A DNA stretch of 64,000 nucleotides. It comes from Vibrio sp. 99-70-13A1 (GTDB lineage Bacteria; Pseudomonadota; Gammaproteobacteria; Enterobacterales; Vibrionaceae). The stretch lies in NCBI RefSeq assembly GCF_013114625.1, contig NZ_VTXD01000001.1, forward strand, positions 124,001 to 188,000, written 5' to 3'. The translations under genes and the position numbers were made by a program. The number at the start of each line of letters is the position of its first letter. Position 1 is the first letter of the stretch. The notes under the pieces were generated by a model. The model saw nothing but the letters and a program-made list of their open reading frames with translations. It was not told the origin of the DNA and did not search any database. Below are positions 49,360-59,062 of this stretch, in pieces.

Positions 49360-50222
49360 TAAAATACCCCTTCCATTTTGTCACTTGCACCCGCGTCACC
49401 TGGCTCTTGACCTGGTACTTCTTGCGAAAGCTCGTTAAATTTCTGTTCTAAGCCAGTCACTTGATCAACAAGTGGTTGAAGCTTTTCTTCCAGCGTCGCA
49501 GAGAACTGCTCTACTGTTGCACCTTCGGGTTTAACTTCCGGTGCTGGCGTTGGTTTTTGCAAACCAAACTCTTCTACGAGTTCGCCTTTAAGTGCGCCAA
49601 ATTTTTTATCAAATAGCGCTTCTAGTTGCTCAGGAGTCACGTCAATGTCCTCTGGTTCAGGCTCTACAGGTGTAATTGCTGGCAGTTCCCCACCAGTTTG
49701 GAAATGCTTTGCCAAGTCCGAGAAAAACTTAGAAATAGGATTAGTCGTGAAGCACTCAGACACATCTAATTCTTCAAGGTCACTACACTCAATCTTGGTG
49801 ACTTCACCTTGTTTACGAGAGAATTCAAGACGATCTGTTCCTGTAGAAGCTGGGGAGTCAGTCACAGCTAGGCCCATTAGGTAACAGCGTCCTTCGCCCT
49901 TGTAATCGGGGTTCGGTTCAACAGATGTAAATAGCTTCTGCCCATCTTGGTTGGCATCTAACAAATATTGGTTTGGCGTAATCTTGGCGAACAAACGTAA
50001 TTTGCCGTCTTTTTTCTCAGCTTTGAGTTTCTCGACAACACCCCAGTTTTTACCTTCAAACACGTTCCAATGAGAACGGGCATGTTCAGGCCAAATCATT
50101 GCTGTGTATTCAGAAGCCGAATACAGCGATGCCATGTCTTTAATCCATGCTGCTGTAATCTGGCGACCGTCTACGGTTGCGCCTTCTGTAGCAACAATCT
50201 TCCAATCACTGGTTTTACTCAT
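49359..50222 (-). CDS. Capsid scaffolding protein/protease (gpO-like)
   Basis: 287-aa P2 gpO-type scaffold. DWKIVATEGATVDGRQITAAWIKDMA and LRLFAKITPNQYLLDANQDGQKLFTSVEPNPDY (in parts), then LMGLAVTDSPASTGTDRLEF, with Ser of the protease domain likely there. The C-terminal half is acidic and helical (scaffold). First gene of the late head-tail operon. Confidence 0.85.
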   Translation of the reverse strand: MSKTSDWKIVATEGATVDGRQITAAWIKDMASLYSASEYTAMIWPEHARSHWNVFEGKNWGVVEKLKAEKKDGKLRLFAKITPNQYLLDANQDGQKLFTSVEPNPDYKGEGRCYLMGLAVTDSPASTGTDRLEFSRKQGEVTKIECSDLEELDVSECFTTNPISKFFSDLAKHFQTGGELPAITPVEPEPEDIDVTPEQLEALFDKKFGALKGELVEEFGLQKPTPAPEVKPEGATVEQFSATLEEKLQPLVDQVTGLEQKFNELSQEVPGQEPGDAGASDKMEGVF

Positions 50223-50398
50223 GCTTGTCGTTTGCCCAATTAAATTACGTCAAATGAATCTTGTGTACGGCAAACAATACGCCTTTGACTGACTGCTTTC
50301 AGCCACTTCAATTCCTAGAAATTCGGATTTTGGCTATATCCGAATTCATCCGAATTTTGGTTAGTCATTTACGAGTTTTCGGGGCGTATGATGCAGAT
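50223..50398. promoter_or_regulatory. Divergent late promoter region with inverted repeats
   Basis: Between gpO-like (minus) and gpP-like (plus) genes. GTTTGCC (50230-50236) faces GGCAAAC (50269-50275). AATTCGGAT (50320-50328) faces two direct copies of ATCCGAATT (50338-50346, 50348-50356). These are good candidates for late activator binding sites, one per direction. Confidence 0.5.
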
Positions 50399-52180
50399 AT
50401 GGCATATTCAGATGAAATAAAAGAGGCCGCGAAAAAGCTTTATTTACGCGGAGTACCTCCAAAGGAAATTGCGTCGCAACTTAACTTGAATAGCGACCGC
50501 ATTATTTATACCTGGGCGGAGAAATTCGGCTGGGCTTTGTTGTTGAACGAACTTTCAGTTGAGGAAATGGTTAACCGCCGTTTGGCTGTGTTAATAGATA
50601 AAGACGAGAAAAGCGATCAGCAGCTTAAAGAAATGGACAAGCTTATTGACCATCACGTTAAGTTGCTAAAAGCACATGCTGATGCAAAAGCCAAAGCTGA
50701 ACGAATGCTTTCGCAAGGCAGCTCAAAGGGGAACAACTCCAAATCATCCAATCAAAACCGTGGCAGTAATGGCGGTAGTAAAAAGAAAGGTAAAGGCAAA
50801 AACAACATAGAACACCTTTATGAAGGTGACTTTGTAGATTGGCATGAATCGTTGTTCGAGTATCAGCACGTAATGCGTAACAACATTAAACAGCGTATTC
50901 GCAATATTCTTAAATCACGCCAAATTGGTGCGACTTATTATTTCAGTGGTGAAGCGTTAGAAGATGCGATTCTGACTGGCGACAACCAAATATTCCTTTC
51001 CGCTTCTCGTGCTCAAGCCGAAGTTTTCCGCAGCTACATCATTGCCATTGGTAAAGAGTTTTTAGACATCGAGTTAACTGGTAACCCGATCATTCTTTCT
51101 AACGGTGCCGAACTACGCTTTTTATCAACCAACAGTAAAACCGCCCAGAGTTATCACGGTCATGTTTATGTCGATGAATATTTCTGGATACCCAAGTTTG
51201 ATGAACTAAACAAACTTGCTTCAGCAATGGCAACACATAAGAAGTGGCGTAAAACCTACTTTTCTACCCCATCTTCCAAAATGCACCAGGCTTATCCATT
51301 TTGGACGGGCGACTCATGGCGCAAAGGCAAAGAGTCTCGGGAGAAACTAGAATTCCCAACCTTTGCAGAATTTCGCGATGGTGGTCGACTCTGTGACGAT
51401 AAACAGTGGCGCTATGTTGTCACCATCGAAGATGCCGCCAACGGTGGTTGTAACCTATTCGATATTGAAGAACTGCGCGAAGAATACAGCCAAGACGACT
51501 TTAACAACCTGTTTATGTGCATGTTCGTTGATGGTTCGCTTTCTGTATTTAAATTCTCAGACCTTGAAAAAGGCATGGTGGATGCTGAACACTGGCAAGA
51601 CTTTAAACCGAAGAACAAACAACCCTTTGCCCGCCGAGAGGTTTGGTTAGGTTATGACCCAAGCCGAACCCGAGACAATGCGTGTTTGGTGGTCGTCGCC
51701 CCACCAGCCGTTGCAGGTGAAAAATTCCGAGTGCTAGAAAAGCACTATTGGAAAGGGCTCAACTTCCAATACCACGTATCTGAAATCGACAAAGTATTTC
51801 AGCGTTACAAAGTTTCCTACATTGGTGTTGATACCACGGGCATTGGTGGCGGTGTTTGGGATTTGATATCTAAAAAATACCCGCGAGAAGCTCACCCTAT
51901 CCACTACAGCAATGAAAACAAAAACCGCTTAGTGCTCAAGATGATCGACATTGTAGAAGCCAAACGACTTCAGTTTGATGCCGAACACAAAGACATTGCC
52001 ATGGCATTTATGGCGATTAAGCGAGTACCAACGGCTAGTGGTAACGCTATGACATTCAAAGCAGAGCGTAGCCAAACCACCGGACACGCCGATGCATTTT
52101 GGGCTATCTCTCACGCCATTATTAATGAGCCGTTAGACCACTCAACACCAACTAAATCAACTTGGGCAACCGCAGCATGA
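50399..52180 (+). CDS. Terminase large subunit, ATPase/nuclease (gpP-like)
   Basis: 593-aa packaging motor of the P2 gpP family (590 aa). An N-terminal HTH ([21 protein letters not shown]) is followed by a Ser/Gly/Lys-rich linker. The ATPase has [17 protein letters not shown] and Walker [10 protein letters not shown]. The nuclease has [18 protein letters not shown] and [15 protein letters not shown] chose ATG 50399, which gives the usual length; a longer frame starts 46 codons upstream. Overlaps the portal gene (ATGA). Confidence 0.9.
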   Translation: MAYSDEIKEAAKKLYLRGVPPKEIASQLNLNSDRIIYTWAEKFGWALLLNELSVEEMVNRRLAVLIDKDEKSDQQLKEMDKLIDHHVKLLKAHADAKAKAERMLSQGSSKGNNSKSSNQNRGSNGGSKKKGKGKNNIEHLYEGDFVDWHESLFEYQHVMRNNIKQRIRNILKSRQIGATYYFSGEALEDAILTGDNQIFLSASRAQAEVFRSYIIAIGKEFLDIELTGNPIILSNGAELRFLSTNSKTAQSYHGHVYVDEYFWIPKFDELNKLASAMATHKKWRKTYFSTPSSKMHQAYPFWTGDSWRKGKESREKLEFPTFAEFRDGGRLCDDKQWRYVVTIEDAANGGCNLFDIEELREEYSQDDFNNLFMCMFVDGSLSVFKFSDLEKGMVDAEHWQDFKPKNKQPFARREVWLGYDPSRTRDNACLVVVAPPAVAGEKFRVLEKHYWKGLNFQYHVSEIDKVFQRYKVSYIGVDTTGIGGGVWDLISKKYPREAHPIHYSNENKNRLVLKMIDIVEAKRLQFDAEHKDIAMAFMAIKRVPTASGNAMTFKAERSQTTGHADAFWAISHAIINEPLDHSTPTKSTWATAA

Positions 52181-53208
52181 CCGAGCAAATAGAAACGTTA
52201 GTCACACAAGAAGAACAAGCACCAGAGTCGGTTTATCACATCGACTCGGCACCGGAAGCCATCGACTCGAATAGTTGGATGACTTCTTACTCAGATTTGT
52301 TTTACAACGACACCGACAACTATTGGGAACCGCCCATTTCACCATCTGGATTAGCCGATGTTGCCAGAGCAAATTCATACCATGGTTCTTTGCTAATCGC
52401 TCGGGCCAACTACGTTGCAGGGAGATTTAAGCAAGGTGGCGCAATTCGCCGTCGACATGTTCAAGCATTTTGTCGAGATTACTTCACGTTTGGTCATGCG
52501 GGGTTCTTAAAAATCCGAGATGGCTTTAAACGTGTTGTCCGTTTACACCCGTTACCTGGAATGTATCTGCGCAAGCGGAAAAATGGCAACTTCATCATTC
52601 TAGAACGCGATAACCAACAACGGGAATACCGCAAAGAAGATGTAATCTTTCTACCTCAATACGACCCACAGCAACAAGTTTATGGGTTACCCGATTACTT
52701 AGGCAGTATTCAGAGCAGCTTACTGAACAAAGATGCCACTCTATTTCGTCGCCGTTACTACAAGAACGGTGCACACATGGGCTTTATCTTTTACGCATCA
52801 GACCCGAACCTAAGTGAAGATGACGAAAAGAAAATGAAGGAAACTATTGCCAGCTCGAAAGGCGTGGGCAATTTCCGCAGCATGTTTGTGAACATCCCGA
52901 ATGGCAAAGAGAAAGGAATTCAATTAATCCCAGTGGGTGACATTGCCACTAAGGATGAATTTGAGCGAATCAAAAATATTACCGCCCAAGACATTCTTGT
53001 AGGGCACCGATTCCCTGCAGGTAAAGGTGGCATGATGCCTCAACCTGGTGCCACGTTTCCCGACCCTGAAAAAGTGGGCAGAGAATACGCCAAAGATGAA
53101 ATAATCCCAGTTTGTGAACTGATAATGGATGAAGTAAACAATGACCCAGACATATCAAAAAACCTTCACTTACAGTTTGATCTCCTTACAAGAGTCAGCG
53201 CCGAATGA
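52177..53208 (+). CDS. Portal protein (gpQ-like)
   Basis: 343-aa phage portal protein of the P2 gpQ family. WYEPP-like start ([18 protein letters not shown]), [32 protein letters not shown] (in parts), [28 protein letters not shown] and [30 protein letters not shown] overlaps the terminase stop. Forms the operon that runs divergent from the head genes. Confidence 0.9.
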   Translation: MTEQIETLVTQEEQAPESVYHIDSAPEAIDSNSWMTSYSDLFYNDTDNYWEPPISPSGLADVARANSYHGSLLIARANYVAGRFKQGGAIRRRHVQAFCRDYFTFGHAGFLKIRDGFKRVVRLHPLPGMYLRKRKNGNFIILERDNQQREYRKEDVIFLPQYDPQQQVYGLPDYLGSIQSSLLNKDATLFRRRYYKNGAHMGFIFYASDPNLSEDDEKKMKETIASSKGVGNFRSMFVNIPNGKEKGIQLIPVGDIATKDEFERIKNITAQDILVGHRFPAGKGGMMPQPGATFPDPEKVGREYAKDEIIPVCELIMDEVNNDPDISKNLHLQFDLLTRVSAE

Positions 53209-53285
53209 GACCGTGTAATAGGGTGTAATAATAAAATTCACGCTTTGAAATACTATTAATTCATCTCAACAATGGTGAATTAATA

Positions 53286-53849
53286 ATGAAAAAAGCAAAA
53301 CTTCAATTGGTTGCAGCGTTACTTTTATTTCCCCTATTTAGCGCTGCAGACACTTTAGATTCCCCCAATAGAGTAGATGCCGCAATTTACATCATGCATC
53401 TGCAGATAAATAACAATCCCGTCATGAATGCCCCTTTCTATGTAGGACAAGCGAGACAACAAAATAAAACTATAGATCAAATGGTTATCAGCCGGGTTAA
53501 TGCTCATTTATCTGAAGCTAAATTTATTGCAGCACAAACCAATGCTGGTCCAAACGCGATATGGGTCTACAACATCGAAGTTAGTAATAATGCAAATGGT
53601 TGGACAGCGCTTGAAACTGACCTAAATGAACAGGCTTACATTACCAATTACTGCAACGCTGGCGCGCTGTTGGCTAATCCCAAACTTTTAAACTCCAGAA
53701 ACCAAATAACACAAGCAAAAGCCACCAATAACTGGGTCATATCGAATTCAAGTACTAACAATCTTGTCCAGTCCGCATATAACCCTAATACATTCACACC
53801 AATAGCAATTAACAACCTGTCAAATTGCTTTACTCCACCTAAAAACTAA
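53286..53849 (+). CDS. Secreted protein of unknown function, prophage cargo
   Basis: 187-aa protein with a clear signal peptide (KKAKLQLVAALLLFPLFSAA). The mature part has two Cys (in NYCNAG and LSNCFTPP) that could form a disulphide. It is rich in Asn, Ala and Gln. IWVYNIEVSN with a later NEQAYI faintly recalls enterotoxin-type ADP-ribosyltransferase cores, but no catalytic set can be assigned, so I do not claim this. Located just after the portal gene, outside the conserved phage functions. Confidence 0.7.
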   Translation: MKKAKLQLVAALLLFPLFSAADTLDSPNRVDAAIYIMHLQINNNPVMNAPFYVGQARQQNKTIDQMVISRVNAHLSEAKFIAAQTNAGPNAIWVYNIEVSNNANGWTALETDLNEQAYITNYCNAGALLANPKLLNSRNQITQAKATNNWVISNSSTNNLVQSAYNPNTFTPIAINNLSNCFTPPKN

Positions 53850-53871
53850 TATCGTACATAAGGAAATGAAC

Positions 53872-54816
53872 ATGAAAAACTCACTACAAGCTTTAGGGCT
53901 TCTATCTGAAAACACTCTCAACCGTTATGCAGCAAACCACCCTAGCTACATTCACCACGCAACGTTTTTGGCGTCTACTGAAAGTTTAAGTGCTTTCCTC
54001 AACCAAGATCACAAACAATTTATTCCTGGCGGAAGTACACAACCGAATACCTCAACTGACTCTTCAAAAAATGTACAAGCAGGCTCCGATGCTGTGAAAA
54101 AATTTCAGGCTATTTCTGCTCCTTCCGAGGCTGAAATAGACGAACTCGCGGACGCATTTTTAGCACACCCAAGTGCTGCTGTATCAACATTACTCAATGC
54201 AGCCCGCTCAGAAGCTGGATGGAACCCATTAAGTGGGGACACCAAAGAAAGTGCCGAGGGTTTCTCTCGTTATACTGAAATCCTCGCAAGCATTAAACTG
54301 TTTGAAATAGTCGATACCCAAACTAAAACTCTACATTACGAATCAAAAGATTATTCTAGTTTAATTAAGAAAGCATCTTCCGCCCTCAAAAGTATCTTCG
54401 ATGGTGAACTCGATAAAATTCAAGATTCACTTACTGATTTAGCTATTGCCTGCACTAGCCAATCAAATACTGAAAATACGGCTACAGTGTTTTCTCAAGG
54501 CGAAGTTACAACCGAGTCAGCAGGAAAAGATGTATTTTATTCTATTGCTTATTCGTGGATGAAAATGGTCTACAGCGTAAATTCTGGTAAAAGTGCACCA
54601 GCTGATGTATTCCAACAAGAAACTCAAACAATGGGTGCCAAGTTCAAGTTCACCACTGTTACGTTCACAAGAACAGTTGCTCGTCAGCTTGCAAACTTGC
54701 AACTAGGTGTAAGTACACTAGAGCAATTCATTGCGGACACAACAACACCAAAGGCTCCGGCTGCAACTAGATCATGCCTTAGAAACAAAAAAGCCGAAGA
54801 GAAAGCTTTGGCGTAA
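53872..54816 (+). CDS. Unrecognised 314-aa prophage cargo protein
   Basis: Soluble, mostly helical protein with no signal peptide and no family I recognise. It is Ser/Thr/Ala-rich, with an early LQALGLLSENTLNRYAANHP, and a C-terminal FTRTVARQLANLQLGVSTLEQFIAD followed by a basic tail. AGGA lies 7 nt before the ATG at 53872; an in-frame ATG two codons upstream is possible. It follows the secreted-protein gene by 22 bp and is probably co-transcribed. A terminator follows. Confidence 0.65.
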   Translation: MKNSLQALGLLSENTLNRYAANHPSYIHHATFLASTESLSAFLNQDHKQFIPGGSTQPNTSTDSSKNVQAGSDAVKKFQAISAPSEAEIDELADAFLAHPSAAVSTLLNAARSEAGWNPLSGDTKESAEGFSRYTEILASIKLFEIVDTQTKTLHYESKDYSSLIKKASSALKSIFDGELDKIQDSLTDLAIACTSQSNTENTATVFSQGEVTTESAGKDVFYSIAYSWMKMVYSVNSGKSAPADVFQQETQTMGAKFKFTTVTFTRTVARQLANLQLGVSTLEQFIADTTTPKAPAATRSCLRNKKAEEKALA

Positions 54817-54841
54817 GTACTAATCAAACTTCATCAATTTG

Positions 54842-54867
54842 AGCGCGGTATATTTACCGCGCTTTTT
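54842..54867 (+). terminator. Cargo operon terminator
   Basis: AGCGCGGTA, TATT loop, TACCGCGCT, then TTTT. Confidence 0.88.
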
Positions 54868-55030
54868 GAATCTCATCCAACGCCAATAAACTTCCCTAGC
54901 ATTACATAAAAATCACAATATTTACCTTCCGCTCTTTGGACTTCCACCCTGATACCACCAGCATTACAACTGTACAAAAGCACAGTGTTTGACCTACTAT
55001 ATCAAGGTCAGTCAGCAAGTTAGGTTAAGT

Positions 55031-55483
55031 ATGCGAGTTTATTGCAAATGCGGTGAACGCGCGATTATTAGCAGAAGCAAAGCAGCGGATGCAAATTGCG
55101 CGGAATTATCTTGTTCATGTTCAAACCCAGATTGTGGTCACACGTTTGTAAGTGTAATTGGGTATAAACATTCTTTAAAACATTCAAAAATTCATTTAGG
55201 AATGGGAGCAGCCAGTAAACCAAGCTTATCTGGCCGTCGTATTTTTTGCGGATGCGGCGAACGCTCAATAATTACCAAGACTAACCGCCTAAGCAATGAT
55301 TGCGCGGATTTATATTGTTCATGTAGCGACCCAGAGTGCGGTCATACTTTCGTAATGAATTTATCATACAGCCATACACTTAGCCCTAGTGCTAAAACAG
55401 CAACTCAGCTTGCGTTTAATATGGTGAAAGCTTTAACACCAGAGCACAGAAAAGACTTACACCAACAACTTTCAATGTTATAG
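55031..55483 (+). CDS. Tandem Ogr/Delta-type late transcription activator
   Basis: 150-aa protein with two copies of the Ogr/Delta zinc-finger domain, at about residues 1-48 and 72-120. Each has C-x-C near the start and a C-x4-C followed by GHTF (CSNPDCGHTF, CSDPECGHTF). P2 Ogr (72 aa) has one domain; P4 Delta is a natural tandem like this. It should activate the late promoters by contacting RNA polymerase alpha. Start at ATG 55031; upstream in-frame TTG is less likely. It converges with and slightly overlaps the next minus-strand gene. Confidence 0.85.
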   Translation: MRVYCKCGERAIISRSKAADANCAELSCSCSNPDCGHTFVSVIGYKHSLKHSKIHLGMGAASKPSLSGRRIFCGCGERSIITKTNRLSNDCADLYCSCSDPECGHTFVMNLSYSHTLSPSAKTATQLAFNMVKALTPEHRKDLHQQLSML

Positions 55484-55696
55484 CTCAAACGCAGGGCTTT
55501 CTGTTTCATCAGCCATCCCAATAATAGAGTGGATGGCTTTTTCTTTTTCGGCGTCTATCAAATGCCCGTATTTGATCAGCAACCCTTCAAGTAACACCCT
55601 CCCCGCTTCCTGACTACCCTCTTCAGCAGTGCTAACTGCCACACCATCAATAATAACTTCCAGTGCTAATTGAAATAACTGTTTTTCTTTAGACAT
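55478..55696 (-). CDS. Small LexA-controlled protein, antirepressor candidate
   Basis: 72-aa acidic, helical protein (KEKQLFQLALEVIIDGVAVST ... EEGSQEAGRVLLEGLLIKYGHLID). No family recognised. AAGGAT lies 7 nt before the chosen ATG. A consensus LexA box ends only 33 bp upstream, so it should be induced by DNA damage. By analogy with phage 186, where LexA controls the antirepressor tum, I infer a role in prophage induction. Its size is smaller than Tum (146 aa) and similarity is not evident. Confidence 0.65.
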   Translation of the reverse strand: MSKEKQLFQLALEVIIDGVAVSTAEEGSQEAGRVLLEGLLIKYGHLIDAEKEKAIHSIIGMADETESPAFEL

Positions 55697-55728
55697 ATCA
55701 ATATCCTTACAAATCACACAATGGAATA

Positions 55729-55748
55729 TACTGTATATATATACAGCA
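55729..55748 (-). promoter_or_regulatory. Consensus LexA (SOS) box
   Basis: CTGTATATATATACAG at 55731-55746 is a perfect CTG-N10-CAG palindrome and equals the E. coli LexA consensus core; flanks TA and CA. Lies directly upstream of the 72-aa gene on the minus strand. Confidence 0.92.
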
Positions 55749-55859
55749 TTCCAGTGTGCATTTTTAGCTGTGAGAGCTATTTAAGGTTTTTGTAATTCGC
55801 AATGCTGTCAGTTCGCACTTAACAGCATACGACCACCGCCGTTACCAGCAAATAATCAA

Positions 55860-56030
55860 TTACGCTGCCGTATAAAATGACTCAAATTCTCGTTGGTAAA
55901 CTGCATCACGCATAGTTCTAAAGTGATTGGTAATTGCGAGCATCTCCTCTAAAGATTGGGCTTTATCCAATTCCTCTAATTCAAGATCTGCAATGTATTG
56001 GTAAGTTGTTTTACTGTATGGATTTGACAT
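55860..56030 (-). CDS. Small phage protein of unknown function
   Basis: 56-aa acidic helical protein (start MSNPYSKTTYQYIADLELEE, end REFESFYTAA). AGGAG lies 8 nt before the ATG, a strong SD, which supports it as a real gene. It lies 111 bp upstream of the LexA box and reads in the same direction. No family recognised. Confidence 0.65.
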   Translation of the reverse strand: MSNPYSKTTYQYIADLELEELDKAQSLEEMLAITNHFRTMRDAVYQREFESFYTAA

Positions 56031-56472
56031 GGTGCTCTCCTGCTTCTTCGTTTCGTATCAGCATGCTTTGGTATCCAAAGTTTCCTAAATCAAGGTAATT
56101 ACCTTTGATATCTAATAACCTACGACAGGTTAGAAATCCCGCAAGCCCTGAGAAGTGTGACTTAAGTCACAAATTCATTAACTTTAAAAACTTGCTGAAT
56201 TAGGAAGCAGTGATAGAACGTAGCTCTGCTTAATTAAAAAGTAAGAAGGGAGACAGAGGGTGAAGAAATAGTGCCAAAGTTTAGATTTGAGTCAACCATT
56301 GAATTTGAGCCTATTTTTTAGAAAAACGTTCGTTATGGTTGAAGCTATGTTCTGACTGGGTTGTTAATTTCACAAGCCGGACAACTAAAAAATGTTGCAT
56401 TCGTTTCATCTAAAAATCGTACAACACTCTCAAAAACTTAGTCATTCATAATCATCGAAACTTAATAAGCCA
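56031..56472. promoter_or_regulatory. Regulatory region between small genes and rep, possible cos region
   Basis: About 440 bp without a gene. Palindromes: CTTTGG-TAT-CCAAAG (56066-56080), AAGGTAATTACCTT (56092-56105) and TGTGACTTAAGTCACA (56156-56171). The last is a perfect match to the CRP core TGTGA-N6-TCACA. In P2-type phages cos lies between the portal gene and the A gene, so it could be here, but I cannot identify it. Confidence 0.45.
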
Positions 56473-59022
56473 CTACACTAACGGCCAATCATCCACTTCG
56501 GTGAAGTGAGACAAATCTGGCTGTTGGTATTCGTGGTCTTTATCTTCTCCGGTTAAAGGTTCTGGGGGTTTAGCCTCAAATTCTTCTAACCAACTTAAAT
56601 CTTCTTTCGTTTTGTACTCTTCAACAAGTTGGGCCGGGCGAACCGTACCGCATGGGAAGTGCTCCGCAGGGCGGATTCTTATACTCGTTTCATCATCTAT
56701 TCGTATTGAACTGCCTTTTTGCAGCGCGATTAATGCCGAATCATCAATATTTGGCGGTAAACCACCTCTCATTGAATAAGGTTCTAATAATCGCTTAAGC
56801 TGATCGCTAACCTGTACTTTCTGAGGTTGCGTACAGTTATTGACAGAACTCCGAGAGGAGCCAGAGGCTCCAGAAAGAGCAAGAGCCCCCGCTTCACGTT
56901 GGGCGTCTAACGTTGACGTAGGCAGTATCTGCCAGTTCTTAGTGCGAGTTTTAACGACCATACCTGCGGCATCAAAGCCTTCAATTTTGCTAACAGTTTC
57001 GCCGTGGGGTGAAGCAAACGGTAACTCTTGATAGGTGTTTCTGATCAGCAAGTCGTCACGCTTAACGAATGGTCCACCTTGCCCCATGATGTAGCCTTGC
57101 CAATTGCCATTATCTGCAGCGATTAACGTGTCCACGATGCTTGAATCATCGCTATTGATTCGCGATTGGTAGTTATCACCAATTACTTTTAACAGTTCTT
57201 CATTAGTGATTAGCTTGCTTGGCTTAATAGGACCAACGAGTTCACGTTGCAGCATCGAGTAGATGGTAAGCAGGTCACTACGCTCTTGCATGAAGAGGTA
57301 TTCCATAAAGGCTTTTTTGTTTTGACTGGCAAAGCGGCGTAATTCACGGTAAGTCGTAACCGGAGCACCACCAAAGAATTGGAATTGGCGAATGTTCCAG
57401 CGAGATTTCCAAGCACTCACATTTTTCGCCATGTCTTTCACTGGCTTGTCAGTTTCATCGGAAACATCATCATCCATGGCATAGCCATCAATGTTTTTAG
57501 AAATGTATTTGGCGATGTAACCCGTAGCCGTGCCCAGTTCAGGGTCAATGGCTTGAATATCACAACGGGCAGAAGGGTCTAGCAGCCCTTCTTTGTTAAT
57601 CAGTTCGTGTTTGTCTTCTTGGATTGCGTAATCTGTAAAGATTTCTTCAATTGCATCTACCTGTTCAGGCTTTGCCCAGATGAGCAAATGCCAGTGTGGT
57701 GTGCCATCGTGATGTGGTTCAGCCACACGAACACCAAACCAACGAATTTCTTTGCGACCTAACTTGGCACGAATCTTTGCCCATACATTGGTTAGATAAA
57801 CTTGGGCATCACGTGGGCTTGCGCCATTCCAGTGACCAATGAAACCACCCTTCTTATAACTGTTATGATATTTGGCTGGTGTGGTCAGGGTTAAAAACAA
57901 GCCTTGCAGACCTAACTCGTTGCCAATGTCTTCACAACCACGGCAACGCACCATTAATTCATGGCGGCGAATAGCTGGGTTCGATACGCTTTTTAATACC
58001 ATATCTTTTAGGCTGGCTTCTTCGCCTGTTTCTTCATCGAACAGAGATGAGTTTTCGATAAACTCCCAGTTCTTTTGGCGCTGTTCTTTATATTCGCGGA
58101 TGCAATCCCAAGAGGCATAAGGTGAAGCGTGTTTTGATACTTGACCCATGGCAATAGCCAAGTGCTCACGCATTATTTTGCGGCAGCTAACCAAACGGTT
58201 GTACCACCACTTTTCGCTAATCATCCGCGAAATGTCTTGCAGCGCGGAAAGCTCTGATTGGTCTTTATATTTACGAGGAGGCTTAATACCAAAGGTATTA
58301 CTGACAAATTCGGCTGCTTTCTCATAAGAGAATACGACTGCCATTTCTGTTCCTAATGCAGTTTTGGCATGATATTTATCCCCTTCGATACGAGTGAACC
58401 CATCAACAATCATGGTAATTTTAAACGCCATGTCTTTGAGTTCATCTGGTTCGAGTTCAGCTAAGATTCGGCTTTTTACTGGCTTGCGGTTTTGCTCTGC
58501 TGCCTCGAAATCAAAACTCGCTTGTTTAGCTTTAGGATTGTTTGAGCGTATTAAGTTGCTTTGCTCAGTGTCGTTTTGCTTTTCATCAGCACAATCTTCA
58601 CTAAGCAAAGCCACCTTTTGAGTGGTTGGGAGTTTTTTGTATTTGGCAAGCACCATGCGAACGCGATCACTTGCAGGGCTCATTCTTTCACGCAGGAAGA
58701 TGTTAGCCGCAGCTCGACCGCCACCCTTTCCGCTTTTCTTGAAAATATTGATGTAACGAGTCGCAAAGTACTTAACCAAGTACTCTGGCAGTTCAGCAAA
58801 GTATTGTTTACGCCATTCGTGGTCGTCTGGATTGATGTCGTAAAGGTTGCGTTCAACAACACTCATGCCTTCCGGTTCACGATCAAACTCTGAGCGGTCT
58901 GCCGAAACTTCTACCGCTTTAGGTTTTTGCGGATAAACGTGCAAATGCCCCCATTGCTGACAAGCGATGGAGGCTGCACGTTTTTCAGTGTCGGTAAAGG
59001 TTGGTTTAGCTGGATTTTTCAT
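56473..59022 (-). CDS. P2 gpA-type replication initiator (HUH endonuclease)
   Basis: 849-aa rolling-circle initiation protein, longer than P2 gpA (761 aa). Motif I is LFLTLTTPAKYH (about 375-386), motif II (HUH) is TPHWHLL with H443 and H445, and motif III is YIAKYISKN with paired tyrosines Y502 and Y506. The N-terminal 340 residues and the Ser/Gly-rich C-terminus are less conserved. It should nick the phage origin, which in P2 lies inside the A gene, and act with host Rep helicase. Confidence 0.9.
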   Translation of the reverse strand: MKNPAKPTFTDTEKRAASIACQQWGHLHVYPQKPKAVEVSADRSEFDREPEGMSVVERNLYDINPDDHEWRKQYFAELPEYLVKYFATRYINIFKKSGKGGGRAAANIFLRERMSPASDRVRMVLAKYKKLPTTQKVALLSEDCADEKQNDTEQSNLIRSNNPKAKQASFDFEAAEQNRKPVKSRILAELEPDELKDMAFKITMIVDGFTRIEGDKYHAKTALGTEMAVVFSYEKAAEFVSNTFGIKPPRKYKDQSELSALQDISRMISEKWWYNRLVSCRKIMREHLAIAMGQVSKHASPYASWDCIREYKEQRQKNWEFIENSSLFDEETGEEASLKDMVLKSVSNPAIRRHELMVRCRGCEDIGNELGLQGLFLTLTTPAKYHNSYKKGGFIGHWNGASPRDAQVYLTNVWAKIRAKLGRKEIRWFGVRVAEPHHDGTPHWHLLIWAKPEQVDAIEEIFTDYAIQEDKHELINKEGLLDPSARCDIQAIDPELGTATGYIAKYISKNIDGYAMDDDVSDETDKPVKDMAKNVSAWKSRWNIRQFQFFGGAPVTTYRELRRFASQNKKAFMEYLFMQERSDLLTIYSMLQRELVGPIKPSKLITNEELLKVIGDNYQSRINSDDSSIVDTLIAADNGNWQGYIMGQGGPFVKRDDLLIRNTYQELPFASPHGETVSKIEGFDAAGMVVKTRTKNWQILPTSTLDAQREAGALALSGASGSSRSSVNNCTQPQKVQVSDQLKRLLEPYSMRGGLPPNIDDSALIALQKGSSIRIDDETSIRIRPAEHFPCGTVRPAQLVEEYKTKEDLSWLEEFEAKPPEPLTGEDKDHEYQQPDLSHFTEVDDWPLV

Positions 59023-59062
59023 TATGCTAGTCTACTGATTTCATAATTTACAAGGTCTTGAA

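Noticed and set aside
53286..53849. ADP-ribosyltransferase toxin
   Set aside because: Only faint pattern similarity; no Arg, STS and E-x-E catalytic set can be placed.
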